From Paenibacillus mellifer (lineage in GTDB: Bacteria; Bacillota; Bacilli; Paenibacillales; Paenibacillaceae): a stretch of 64,000 bases of DNA. A program made the translations under genes and the position numbers. The DNA lies in NCBI RefSeq assembly GCF_023195895.1, contig NZ_JALPRK010000007.1, positions 62,001 to 126,000 of the forward strand. Reading direction: 5' to 3'. The notes under the pieces were generated by a model that saw only the letters and a program-made list of their open reading frames with translations, had not been told where the DNA came from and did no database searches. Shown here in pieces: positions 52,254 to 61,344 of the stretch; position 1 is the stretch's first letter; every line of letters begins with the position of its first letter.

Positions 52254-53324
52254 ATGGTACCATACAAGCACTATGGTTTATTGGCGATTGTAAGCCTTAT
52301 GTGGATGGCCGGTTGTTCTTCTCCATATGTCGAGAACAATATGATCGAAGAGATCGCTCCGGTAGTTTTTTGGTCGGTTGACAAGGGGACGGAAGGAAAG
52401 TTGAAAATCAGCACTTTAGTACCACCACTCATCAAAGAAAAAAAACGTCTTCTCTCCAAGGAAGTCGATCTGTTAAAGCAGGGAGGCAAGGAGTTTAATT
52501 TAATTTATTATCGGGAATTAAAGCAGGGGCAGCTGCGAATGTTATTAATCAATGAGGAGCTGGCAAAAAAAGGAGGCATTGAAAAGCTGATCAATACGAT
52601 ATTGGTTGATCCCGATATTTCAATGCGTGTCTATTTATTGATTGTCAGAGGCGATTTTGATGAATACATAAAAAATCAATTGACGAAGCAAGAAAACCAA
52701 GATTATTTTCTTTACCGGATGTTAAAGCATTACGAGGAGCATAACCAAGGTGAAATGAGCATCGTCAATATTCATCAATTTATGAAGATGTTCTATTCCC
52801 CTCTTAAGGATCCGATCCTACCGGTTTTTCATTCGGATAAGAACAATTTCAATTACGTAGGGACAGCCTTCTTCCAAAAAGATAAAGAAGTAATGGTCAT
52901 TCAAGACGTGGACGATGAAATTTTTCAACTTCTGGATAACGATCATTTCTTAAAAGTCTTGGCCATTCCAAAGTTATCTATCAGTTTAGGACGTATTCGA
53001 TCCAATGTTCGCATGAAACTATCGAGGGACTATTCATCCTTGTCTTTACACGTGGGATTGAACGGAAGAATTGAGGAATACCAGGGAGAAAAGAAAATTC
53101 AAAGTGAGGAACAATTGGAGCATTTAATTCATGAGATTGAGGTCTACCTTGAGGAACAAACGTCAGATTTATTAAATAAAATGCAACAGTGGAAAGTGGA
53201 TCCCTTAGCGGTCGGAACACATTCGCTTAAGCCGTTTTCTAAAGAAATAACGGAAGAGCAATGGTTGAAATATTGGGAAAATATAAAAATTGATGTTGAC
53301 TATGACATCAAAATACATCCTTAA
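52254..53324 (+). CDS. gerAC: spore germinant receptor subunit C lipoprotein (GerAC family)
   Basis: A 356-residue lipoprotein: signal with lipobox LMWMAGC (Cys21), then the three-domain GerAC fold ending in SLHVGLNGRIEEYQG and the C-terminal HEIEVYLEEQTSDLLNKMQQ. It is 2 bases after the B subunit and completes the operon. The likely sigma-G-type promoter could not be placed. Confidence 0.9.
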   Translation: MVPYKHYGLLAIVSLMWMAGCSSPYVENNMIEEIAPVVFWSVDKGTEGKLKISTLVPPLIKEKKRLLSKEVDLLKQGGKEFNLIYYRELKQGQLRMLLINEELAKKGGIEKLINTILVDPDISMRVYLLIVRGDFDEYIKNQLTKQENQDYFLYRMLKHYEEHNQGEMSIVNIHQFMKMFYSPLKDPILPVFHSDKNNFNYVGTAFFQKDKEVMVIQDVDDEIFQLLDNDHFLKVLAIPKLSISLGRIRSNVRMKLSRDYSSLSLHVGLNGRIEEYQGEKKIQSEEQLEHLIHEIEVYLEEQTSDLLNKMQQWKVDPLAVGTHSLKPFSKEITEEQWLKYWENIKIDVDYDIKIHP

Positions 53325-53421
53325 ATTAATATTGAGCGGTTGATGTGATTCAAAACAAGCAAATCGTTCCGAGCCGCTTGAAAGGTTTTTGTTTGCATTA
53401 AAATAGATGCTTAGCCGTCAT

Positions 53422-53703
53422 TTATGATAGATAGGGTTTTACGGCCCGGAACATTCTCTTGATCCGCTGGGCGTTTACAACAAGTGCTTCCATATCCTCA
53501 AGCTCCAACAAATTGTATATCGGTTTCCTGTATGGTCCTGTACTTTCCATAGCAGCATGAGTGCATTTTTTGGTCTTGAGCACCATGAGCAAGATCAAAT
53601 CGTCGGTCATGGTGCCCAACCTACGGATTTCCTTACCTTCAGACGTAATGGTGCAGGCAACGATGTTCTTTTTATGAACGTCAAGTCCGCAAACAAGTAT
53701 GTC
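53422..53703 (-). pseudogene. IS110-family transposase N-terminal relic
   Basis: The minus-strand frame reads LVCGLDVHKKNIVACTITSE, GKEIRRLGTMTDDLI, THAAMESTGPYRKPIYNLLE and ALVVNAQRIK, the N-terminal RuvC-like part of IS110 transposases (first Asp in GLDVHK, Glu in MESTG). It diverges after NAQRIK and stops. No C-terminal half is present. 53704-53908 has no gene. Confidence 0.85.
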
Positions 53704-53908
53704 GAAAATCTATTATAGAGTTTCGATCATAATTGTCTGTATGAGTTAACAACGGTAGAACAGGGCTGTTTCCAATCATTAGGGAAACACCTGCCAGAAC
53801 GTGTAAATGAACACTTCGAATGAGTAAGACTTGACGAAGAAAAGAATCCATCCATAGATTCGGAATTTTTGCATTTGAACCCAAACGATTTGAAAGTGAG
53901 GGAACTAT

Positions 53909-55558
53909 ATGCTTTCAGTTGAACAATACATAACAAAGATGAAGAAAAAAGATAACCTTGATGAATTCAATTTTAAAAATCATGCCGAAAATATGTCCAC
54001 GGTTCTGAAGTATGTCATGGATTATTTCAATCATTATCTGAATCCGGAAGAATACGATTATGAGAACATCAAGACAGAACAATCAGCATTAAAAATCACC
54101 CAAGAGATAGAAGGCTTATTTCCTGAAAGCAAGGGCTTTGTTATTGAATACTATAAAAAAACAAAGAGCCGGATAGATCGATTACTGAAGTCATGGATGT
54201 ATGAACGGAAATACGTTCATCTTATTTACAGTACCGAGGAGTATGAGAATACGATTCATAAGTTCTGTAGCAGTGCAAAAATGAAAGGAACAGAAATTGA
54301 TCAGTATCGGGATCAATTGATCATTCTGGCAAAAGAGATAAAAGCAAAAGAGACAGAAAAACCGTCCATTTCTGGATTCAAGTATTTGGATAACTCTTTG
54401 GTTAGCTGGGTAAAGGAGGCATTCCGCAGTTACGGTGTGAATTTATTCGAATTTGCTCAGAGCTATACAGGCACTTTTTTCAACGAGTACATAGAGCGCA
54501 TTTATATTAGGGAATCGGAGCAGTTCTATTACATTAATCGTTACAACCACAGATACAACGATAATCCTTTTAACATGGATATTCTTTATAGAGAGAACGA
54601 GCATCGCCCTTTTATTAATGGACGTAAAGGCGAACTGGAAATGCTGATCATGTATGTATGGGTATTTGAAAATGCAAATGATGAGGACTACTGGCCCGAA
54701 TATGTAAATCTATGTATTTCGACAGGAAGAGTGAGCTTGGTTAAACGGATTAATGTGTTAGTGCCAGTAACAACGAAAGACATGATGTACCCGGCAGATG
54801 TCAAGAGTAATATGATTTTTCTAGAAACGACAACAGGTACTTTAAAGGTTGCTCCAAATGAGGCATACATTTTGCGTCTGAGCTATGAGAAAGACAATGA
54901 TTTATTGTGGAAAGACACAGCAAGGCTTGATGTTGTTATAAAAAATCTGATGGACACGTTTTCCCAGTATGGAATACCTGATACACTGGAATTATTATCC
55001 CCATTGCGGTCTCAAACCTACGGTGAAGAGGAGTTCTTCAAGCAGTTCTCAATTCTCGAAAAAAGCCTGAAAAAATATAAAACTATAAAAATTGCTTTAG
55101 TTAATGGACCGCAAAAGCAAAGTGGAAAGTTAAAGTATTTGATGCAAACAGCAGAGGATGTTGTGAATATCCATAAAATAGTAAAAGAAATGAAGTTTAA
55201 ATTAAAGTTTACTATAGATATTTCAAAGCTGATCAAGCGGAAGACTTATAAGGCCGAATTCGAGGAAGACTTCAATCGACTTACTGAGATCAGAACGAGC
55301 ATCATTGGAATTCATTTGTCCAAGCTTCCTAACCGAACGGGATTTTCTCATAAACATTATAAAGATGGAAATACGTATCTATATAAATATGATTATCCTG
55401 AGAACTCGGATTTCTTAGGCTCGTTTTCAGCATTTTTAAATGATAATTTGAGCCGTTATGTAGTGCCTGAGGGGATGGCTTCTGAAGTTGAGCTTGAAGA
55501 ATTAGTTGACGATCTGCTAAGAGGTGGTTTCTCTTTTTTTGGTAAGGAGGGCGAATAG
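53909..55558 (+). CDS. unrecognised 549-aa protein, first gene of a two-gene cassette
   Basis: A large soluble protein with no membrane segment or P-loop. The N-terminal ~200 residues are helical and charged. A middle part has VSWVKEAFRSYGVNLFEFAQ and MLIMYVWVFENANDEDYW. Residues ~390-500 read KTIKIALVNGPQKQ, KLKFTIDISKLI and IIGIHLSKLPN, alternating strands that loosely resemble a TIM-barrel of the endonuclease IV/AP2 type; that is a tentative reading. GTGAGGG precedes the ATG. The stop is followed immediately by the GTG of the next gene. It lies ~3.7 kb upstream of Wadjet genes, between mobile relics. Not recognised. Confidence 0.7.
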   Translation: MLSVEQYITKMKKKDNLDEFNFKNHAENMSTVLKYVMDYFNHYLNPEEYDYENIKTEQSALKITQEIEGLFPESKGFVIEYYKKTKSRIDRLLKSWMYERKYVHLIYSTEEYENTIHKFCSSAKMKGTEIDQYRDQLIILAKEIKAKETEKPSISGFKYLDNSLVSWVKEAFRSYGVNLFEFAQSYTGTFFNEYIERIYIRESEQFYYINRYNHRYNDNPFNMDILYRENEHRPFINGRKGELEMLIMYVWVFENANDEDYWPEYVNLCISTGRVSLVKRINVLVPVTTKDMMYPADVKSNMIFLETTTGTLKVAPNEAYILRLSYEKDNDLLWKDTARLDVVIKNLMDTFSQYGIPDTLELLSPLRSQTYGEEEFFKQFSILEKSLKKYKTIKIALVNGPQKQSGKLKYLMQTAEDVVNIHKIVKEMKFKLKFTIDISKLIKRKTYKAEFEEDFNRLTEIRTSIIGIHLSKLPNRTGFSHKHYKDGNTYLYKYDYPENSDFLGSFSAFLNDNLSRYVVPEGMASEVELEELVDDLLRGGFSFFGKEGE

Positions 55559-56294
55559 GTGGTGTGGCGACACGGTTTTATAGAACTAAAGGACATGAGC
55601 AATTATCCGATAAATCAGCTAAAAGAGCTTGATGCAATTGAACTGCTGATGCCGGAATCAATGACCAAGTTCAATCAATGGCGTAAGGATATTCAAACTG
55701 TGAAGCACAATAAGTACTTGCATCCGTTGATCCTAGAATATCAGGATGAGATTGCTTACCGTAATGCTCGTGATGAAGAGCATCAATTTTACAAAGAGAT
55801 TGATTCGTATTCACAAAGGATTTCAAAGGTGGAAAACCGCAAGAACAAAGCTGTATTGTTCATAGACGTATCCGAAAAGCAAGCGAATCGAGCATATAGA
55901 ATTATGAATCGCTTGATTGATGCAGTTAGTGAATTGGGTGGGAGTGTGAGCGTTTGTGCAGGAGAGCAGGACAATATCAGGATACGTTTACTGAACCATG
56001 AGTATTCCGTCTCATTGATTGAGATTATGGTCAAAAGACGTTCTCTTTTGTCAAAGTTACAAGCTGGAAGTATGACGGCTGGCTTATGTCCCATGTATGA
56101 AAAGATCCCCAGTGGTTTGTTCAAAATGGAGTTTACAGAGATTCTCGGATATGCATCTAGGAATAAAACGGTGCAACCCCTTTGTTTTAACGAAACTCTG
56201 GATCACTCTCTTGAAAAACAAATAGGTGAGATTCTCACGGATTTTTTGAAAGGCTCTTTTCGTAAGAATTGTTGCTGATTGAGATGACAAGAGA

Positions 56295-56747
56295 TTAACT
56301 CTTGTCAAGACTCCGAATGAATGTAGTGACATTACCCAAACAACAGGCTCCTTGGGGGTTATTAACCTCACACCCACAACGATTAGCTTGAACTTGTTCT
56401 CTTATATGGTCAATTGGATGCTGGTTTTCCTGAACAGCTTGTATTAACCGTTCTCTCGTCCATCCAAAGCAGTAACATGCGGGTACATCCAACGCATCGT
56501 CTTTTTGGAACACCGAGACTTTGAGCATACCCTTGCCAAAGGTCTGCTCACCACTAAAATACACAACATCACAAGACGCATTAGTGCAAAAATTGTAAGT
56601 CATTTCAGGATGAATAGTTTCTAACGCTGTTGGCTTAAGCAATGCCTTGAGCGTAATCAATTGAACACTTTTGCCCTTTTGTAAACAAACAGGACATTGA
56701 GTAGGCGGTGTTGGTTTTTCGGTGGTTATTTGACAACATCTATCCAT
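56295..56747 (-). CDS. CopZ-like Cys-rich protein, IS passenger
   Basis: A 150-residue protein with the same Cys layout as the mer-linked gene at 22176: DRCCQ, CPVCLQKG, FCTNASCDVVYF, VPACYCFGWTRERL, CGCEVNNPQGACCLGN. Direct comparison gives 121 of 150 identical residues with no gaps. It lies 12 bases after the transposase stop and probably depends on the transposase promoter. Likely metal (mercury or copper) binding, by analogy with the merR-linked copy. Confidence 0.8.
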   Translation of the reverse strand: MDRCCQITTEKPTPPTQCPVCLQKGKSVQLITLKALLKPTALETIHPEMTYNFCTNASCDVVYFSGEQTFGKGMLKVSVFQKDDALDVPACYCFGWTRERLIQAVQENQHPIDHIREQVQANRCGCEVNNPQGACCLGNVTTFIRSLDKS

Positions 56748-56759
56748 TTTTATCGCTCC

Positions 56760-57773
56760 TTACGCAGTTTTGAATGTGCGAACAAGTGTAAAATTAGCTT
56801 TCTTACACGCATCCAACACCATTGATTTTGTTTGTAGTTTCTTGTTAAGTTTCTTCTGCAATTCTAAAAAGCGGAACCACATGAGATAGTTATCCATGTA
56901 TTTTGTAGCGACCCCATTAAATCTTTCCATCCACTTCTTTAAACGCTGATGATATGCGTTAACGTGTTGGATATGATAAACGCCTTTTTTAACATGTTCT
57001 CCTTTGTTGGAGTTGATGATTTCATGAGGTATGCCCCTCTTCTTCGCAAATGCCTTATAGTTTGTGGCAGAATCCGTGCAAAGAACAATTTCATTATCAA
57101 GGCATGTACCTAATGTCTGCTCAATTTCATCTGCTGTAATACGCCCACGTCCAGCTAATTTAGACATAATGTTGCCGTTGCGGTCATGGGCTACAACTAT
57201 GCTAATTTGTTCTTTACTGATGCCACGTTTTTTAGCCTTGCCTCCTCGTTTCCGAGGCTTTCGATGCGAGATTGATTTCTTACCCTTATCACTTTCCAAG
57301 AAGTAGGTTTCGTCACTTTCAATGATTCCACGCAATGTTGAAAAGCCAAGAGAACGCAGAGCATTTAGAATCTTGTGTCGCCAATAAAATGCAGTAGAAA
57401 CGTGTATATCCAATTGTTCTGCGATTTTGGGTAGGGTAACTCCTTCGACCATCAACTGAAAATACTTCAGCCATTTGTGGGGGTGATGAGTTCCAGAGAG
57501 TGGGCTTGCTGTCATGTCATTGAACGATTTGCCACAGTCCTTACATAAGTATCGCTGGCGAGAACGATATTTCCCGTTCCGTTTAATACATACACTTCCG
57601 CAATGGACACACGCCAAGCCGTTGCTGAAACGGACTTCTCGAATGTCCCCAACCATATTGGCAATATCCTCTTTCGGTTCAGGAAAAAGAGTATCTTGAA
57701 TAGCTTGGAATAACCGATGCTGTTCAGCCTTTGGCAAATCGCTAAAATCTCCATAAACAGAATGCCAGTCCAT
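56760..57773 (-). CDS. IS1595-family transposase
   Basis: A 337-residue transposase. N-terminal zinc ribbon CVHCGSVCIKRNGKYRSRQR with CKDCGKSF, HTH (GVTLPKIAEQLDIHVSTAFY), then an ISXO2/DDE-type core: IIESDETYFL, VLCTDSATNYKAF and HVNAYHQRLKKWMERFNGVA. The frame is intact, so the element may still be active. A minus-strand start at 57773. Confidence 0.95.
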   Translation of the reverse strand: MDWHSVYGDFSDLPKAEQHRLFQAIQDTLFPEPKEDIANMVGDIREVRFSNGLACVHCGSVCIKRNGKYRSRQRYLCKDCGKSFNDMTASPLSGTHHPHKWLKYFQLMVEGVTLPKIAEQLDIHVSTAFYWRHKILNALRSLGFSTLRGIIESDETYFLESDKGKKSISHRKPRKRGGKAKKRGISKEQISIVVAHDRNGNIMSKLAGRGRITADEIEQTLGTCLDNEIVLCTDSATNYKAFAKKRGIPHEIINSNKGEHVKKGVYHIQHVNAYHQRLKKWMERFNGVATKYMDNYLMWFRFLELQKKLNKKLQTKSMVLDACKKANFTLVRTFKTA

Positions 57774-58221
57774 TGTTTTTCATCCTCCCCAAACGAATGT
57801 TCTGGTCTAATTATATCATATGCCTTTTAAAGCAACAATCTTTTAGAAAAGAGCCTTTTGAAAAATGCAATTGGGATAAGCGTATCTAGATATATAGCTG
57901 AGTACGAATATGAAGTGAAGAAAAAAGAGCAGGAACGTGTTGAAGCCTTAGAAAAGGCCAGGAAGCGGGAGCTTCAGCAACTTGAAGAGTACAATCTTCA
58001 CAAACAGAAACTAAAACAAAACATTGAGAATCAAATGAAGAACTGGTATAAAGCGAACAAGTTGCGTGATTACGCCGAGGAGCTGGAGCGATTTATTATA
58101 ACATGTGAGGACGAGAAGACAAAAGAGTCATTCTCCACGTATATCCAACTGGTGCGGGAAGCTGCGGAGGATTATGATCCAGTAGTGGATATAATGTATA
58201 GGGTACAGGAGTTAGAGCATG

Positions 58222-58273
58222 GCAGTAAATGAATCCTCCCCACAGTGAGCTGCGGGGAGGATTCATTTACTGC
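58222..58273. terminator. 20-bp perfect hairpin at the end of the cassette
   Basis: GCAGTAAATGAATCCTCCCC (58222-58241) is perfectly complementary to GGGGAGGATTCATTTACTGC (58254-58273) across a 12-base loop. The stop codon of the split gene lies inside the left arm. No T-run follows, so it may be a structural 3' end or an element trace rather than a normal terminator. Confidence 0.65.
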
Positions 58274-58419
58274 TCGTTCATGTATTAAAGATACTTTTGA
58301 TAGTCTACTCTTTATGCGGCCTTCATGTGTATACTTTCGTGCAGACCTGGTGGGAAGGACTAAAAATCCGAGCTTCGCCGATTAACCATAACTTAGATTC
58401 AATCAAGGCCCGGTGAAAG

Positions 58420-59058
58420 TGGATTGATCTGGCTGGGCGCCTCTACCCTATACGCCAAGCAGTTTATGGAAGCTATAGAAATCCAGCGCGCCAAAGGCTG
58501 GCATCGGTTCATTGTCATGCAAAATAACTATAATCTGGTTTATCGGGAGGAAGAACGGGAAATGCTGCCGCTGTGCGAGTCGGAAGGAACGGGGTCACAC
58601 CCTGGTCGCCATTGGCGCGCGGACGGCTATCGCCGCCCTGGGAGGTTGAACGCAAACCGAACGTGCAAAAACGGACCGTCTGCGAGCGCAAACTCATATC
58701 CAAGCCAGATATGGATAAGACGATTGTTGACAGGCTGGCCGAGGTGGCTGGAAACCGCAGTCTTCCCATGACCCAAATTACGCTCGCCTGGCTGCTTTCG
58801 AAGCCTGTCATTGCCGCTCCGCTTGTCGACGCAACCAAGATCCAGTATATAGAGGATGCGGTCACCGCCGTATCGCTCCATTTATCGGAAGAGGAAATCA
58901 GTTTGCTGAAAGAACCTTATCTGCCACATGCGCCATTAAGCCATTACCGTTTTTTGAAAGATAGGTTTTTGTCCCCTAATCAATCCCGATCGTTAATTAA
59001 AAGCAAGCGAACCTGTCTATTGCAGATTCGCTTGCTTTTTGTGTGGCGTGAATATTAA
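58420..59058 (+). pseudogene. aldo/keto reductase, 5'-truncated and frameshifted
   Basis: Frame one reads IWLGASTLYAKQFMEA, GWHRFIVMQNNYNLVYREEE and REMLPLCESEGTG. Frame two continues VTPWSPLARGRLSPPWEVER and ITLAWLLSKPVIAAPLVDA. Together they form the C-terminal ~60% of an aldo/keto reductase of the YajO/Gfo-like subgroup, broken near 58580. The N-terminal catalytic part is absent. Confidence 0.8.
58999..59040 (+). terminator. intrinsic terminator
   Basis: AAAAGCAAGCGAA (58999-59011) pairs with TTCGCTTGCTTTTT (59027-59040). It insulates the Wadjet genes from upstream. 59059-59311 contains no gene. Confidence 0.8.
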
Positions 59059-59311
59059 GTGATTCTTCACTCTTACAAGATGATTAGTAAGTCAAGAGGC
59101 TTTAGATGCAGGAAAAATAAGAAAAATGTAGAAATATATCATAGTGGCTTGCATTCAATTTGGATGGAAGTATGGATATTGGAATTGGGTCGGGGAATTG
59201 TCATTCTATTTCAAGGCTAAATGTCCTGAGTCTATTTTGCTATAAACTAGAGAGCTTGGTGTTCTGTCAGTAAATAATCTGTCATTTTCTTCAGGGAATG
59301 AGCTGAGTGGT

Positions 59312-60736
59312 GTGAAATTATTTGATGTAATTCCCGATGGACTTTTCTTATTGTTAACGGGATCGAATAAACAGATTTATGCGGAGATTTTGTTGCTTCT
59401 TTATGAGAACGTTCAAGCTGAGCGGTTTGGCATTCGATATGAAGTGATGAGGGACCTGATTCAGGAATTGCTTGAGACTCACGAAGAATTGGGCCAATCT
59501 ATCCACGAACCGGATCATGATGAAAAACCATTGCTCCAACGCGAACCTGAGCAAATTTCATTAGAGGAGGCTACACGGGCGAAAGCAAATGCTATTCTCA
59601 GACGATTGGAAACCATGCGTTGGATTAGTGTTGAAACTCGCAGTCAGTTTGACCGTTATTTGGTGTTGCCTCATTACTCCAGTAAGCTTATCGGTCTATT
59701 TAAGGAATTATGTGAAGCAAAATCGGTAGAATATCAGCGATTTGCTTTTCTTATATATCAATCGCTCACAGGTGAAGCTGCCAAGCTACAGCCTTGTTCT
59801 GCGGTACTTAGCGCTGCTGATGTCAGCGCACAGTTCCGACAAGAACTCATCGCGCTGTATAACAATATGAAAGCTCATATGGAACAGGTTGTTCGTAAAA
59901 CTTCAATTCAAGATGTATTGGATCATCACTTTGAACAATATAAATCACAAATTATTGATAAGAGCTATCACCGTCTTAAAACATCGGATCATGTAGCCCG
60001 GTACCGTATGCAAATTTTAAATACTGTGCAGCAATGGCTGCTTGATTCGGCAATAATGGAAGAAGCGGCTCTTGACGGGGTGAAAAGCGGGCTATACGCC
60101 GTACTGGAGGAAGCTGAAAGGGCAGTTCGTCAAGCGTTGTTTTTCATCGAAGAAACTTTCCTTGGACTGGATGAATTATTTTATCAAATTGATGTCCGTC
60201 ACAACCAGTATTTACGTTCTTCATTTGAACGAGCTCGTTATTTGAGCCAGCAGAGTGAAGGAACAGAACAGCAAATCGCTAAGCTGCTAGAATTGCTTGG
60301 CAAGGTATCGCCATCTGAGGAACAAGATCGGATATTTGCAATACGTGAGATCAGAGCGCTATCTGATCACTCATTGTTGCCGCCGCGGCGGAAAAGGGCA
60401 CCCCATCAACCAGAGGCCCATATTGTTATTGATATGCCTGAGCACATAAGGCAGGAGCTGAAGGAAAAAAGCGTTGAAAAAATGCGTAAAGCTATAACTC
60501 GCAAAAAAGTCAATGATTATGTATTGCAAAAGCTGGATGGCAGGACTGAAATGGAACTAATGGAACTGGCTCCTCATAATGCTGAAGAATTTATTTTACT
60601 CGGATATGTCTACTTATACGGCAACGACGGCGGGTCTTCGTTTCGCCTTCAGCGTCGGACCGATCGGCAAGTGCTTGTAATCGGTAATTATCGGTTCGAC
60701 AACCACACCATTAAACGGAGAGGGGGGCAGTCGTAA
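59312..60736 (+). CDS. jetA: Wadjet subunit JetA
   Basis: A 474-residue kleisin-like subunit of the Wadjet plasmid-defence complex. It starts with the family phrase KLFDVIPDGLFLLLTGSNKQ, has winged-helix material at ~20-130 (ILRRLETMRWISVETRSQFD), and a long helical middle. The start is GTG at 59312. Overlaps jetB by one base (TAATG), so the genes are translationally coupled. Together with JetB and JetC it forms an SMC-like loop extruder that recognises circular plasmids, and JetD cuts them. Confidence 0.85.
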   Translation: MKLFDVIPDGLFLLLTGSNKQIYAEILLLLYENVQAERFGIRYEVMRDLIQELLETHEELGQSIHEPDHDEKPLLQREPEQISLEEATRAKANAILRRLETMRWISVETRSQFDRYLVLPHYSSKLIGLFKELCEAKSVEYQRFAFLIYQSLTGEAAKLQPCSAVLSAADVSAQFRQELIALYNNMKAHMEQVVRKTSIQDVLDHHFEQYKSQIIDKSYHRLKTSDHVARYRMQILNTVQQWLLDSAIMEEAALDGVKSGLYAVLEEAERAVRQALFFIEETFLGLDELFYQIDVRHNQYLRSSFERARYLSQQSEGTEQQIAKLLELLGKVSPSEEQDRIFAIREIRALSDHSLLPPRRKRAPHQPEAHIVIDMPEHIRQELKEKSVEKMRKAITRKKVNDYVLQKLDGRTEMELMELAPHNAEEFILLGYVYLYGNDGGSSFRLQRRTDRQVLVIGNYRFDNHTIKRRGGQS

Positions 60737-61344
60737 TGGTGTTTCAAGAATTAGGCGATTCGGAACGTGAAAAAGTGCGGGAAGCAATAAACAGATTATT
60801 AGAAGTGAATATGCTTGTCAAGGAAAAGGAAAGGGAGATGTATGCGGTAATACGTCGGAATCGTACCAACTTAGCTTCCTATTTTCAATTTTTAGGTTGG
60901 GAATTAACTGTCGATGAACGGCATGAATGCGTTTATTTGCATATTTATGACAGCCGATTGCGAAAAAGGCTCGATCGTGATCATACGATTTGGTTGCTAA
61001 TCCTCCGGATCTTGTATGAGGAAAAGAGACAGGGATTGTCTCTGGCTGATTTCCCGATGGTGACACTCTATGATATTCGAAGTAAATATGAGACTTTTCA
61101 AATGGAATGGGTTAAGCCTACCGTGTTAGACAGGCTAGTACGATTATGTGTCCAAGTTCAATTAATGGAACCGCTTGATGCGGAACAGAGATCGGATGAT
61201 GCCCGTTTTAAGCTGTTCCACACATGGATGTATGTAATCCAGGCGGATGAGATGAAACAATTGACGGAGCGTCTTGAACGATATGAATCAGAAAAGAAGG
61301 GGGGAATACTGGATGAAATGGATGAAGCGGCTGCGGTTGATTAA
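60736..61344 (+). CDS. jetB: Wadjet subunit JetB (DUF4194)
   Basis: A 202-residue DUF4194 protein, the KITE-like partner of JetA and JetC. Two winged-helix units are suggested by REAINRLLEVNMLVKEKERE and LYDIRSKYETFQ with VKPTVLDRLVRL. ERDRTIW-type motif seen as LDRDHTIWLLILRILYEEKR. Overlaps jetC by 32 bases. Confidence 0.9.
   Translation: MVFQELGDSEREKVREAINRLLEVNMLVKEKEREMYAVIRRNRTNLASYFQFLGWELTVDERHECVYLHIYDSRLRKRLDRDHTIWLLILRILYEEKRQGLSLADFPMVTLYDIRSKYETFQMEWVKPTVLDRLVRLCVQVQLMEPLDAEQRSDDARFKLFHTWMYVIQADEMKQLTERLERYESEKKGGILDEMDEAAAVD

Larger units (their letters stand above)
56252..57855 (-). mobile_element. IS1595-family insertion sequence with a CopZ-like passenger gene
   Basis: 1604-bp element. 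Terminal inverted repeats: left GGCTCTTTTCGTAAGAATTG..., right (complement) GGCTCTTTTCTAAAAGATTG..., 20 of 24 positions matching. It is flanked by a perfect 8-bp direct repeat TTTTGAAA (56244-56251 and 57856-57863), the target-duplication size of IS1595. It carries a transposase and, downstream in the same direction, a 150-residue mercury-type CopZ-like gene. Confidence 0.95.
55559..58232 (+). pseudogene. second gene of the cassette, split by an IS1595-type insertion
   Basis: The original gene is 55559-56251 joined to 57864-58232. Removing the element and one copy of its 8-bp duplication gives an uninterrupted 353-residue frame that joins DFLK to NAIGISVSRYIAEYEYEVK. The N-terminal half includes KNKAVLFIDVSEKQANRAYR and RLIDAVSELGGSVSVCAGEQ. 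The C-terminal half is a charged coiled coil (EKARKRELQQLEEYNLHKQK) ending in NWYKANKLRDYAEELERFI. This C-terminal pattern recurs in a widespread group of uncharacterised bacterial proteins. As it stands, the first part would make a 239-residue truncated product ending in IS sequence at 56278. AAGGAGG precedes the GTG start. Confidence 0.8.

Noticed and set aside
53727..53936. Minus-strand ORFs between the IS110 relic and the 53909 gene
   Set aside because: No homology and they overlap the ribosome binding site and start of the 549-residue gene.
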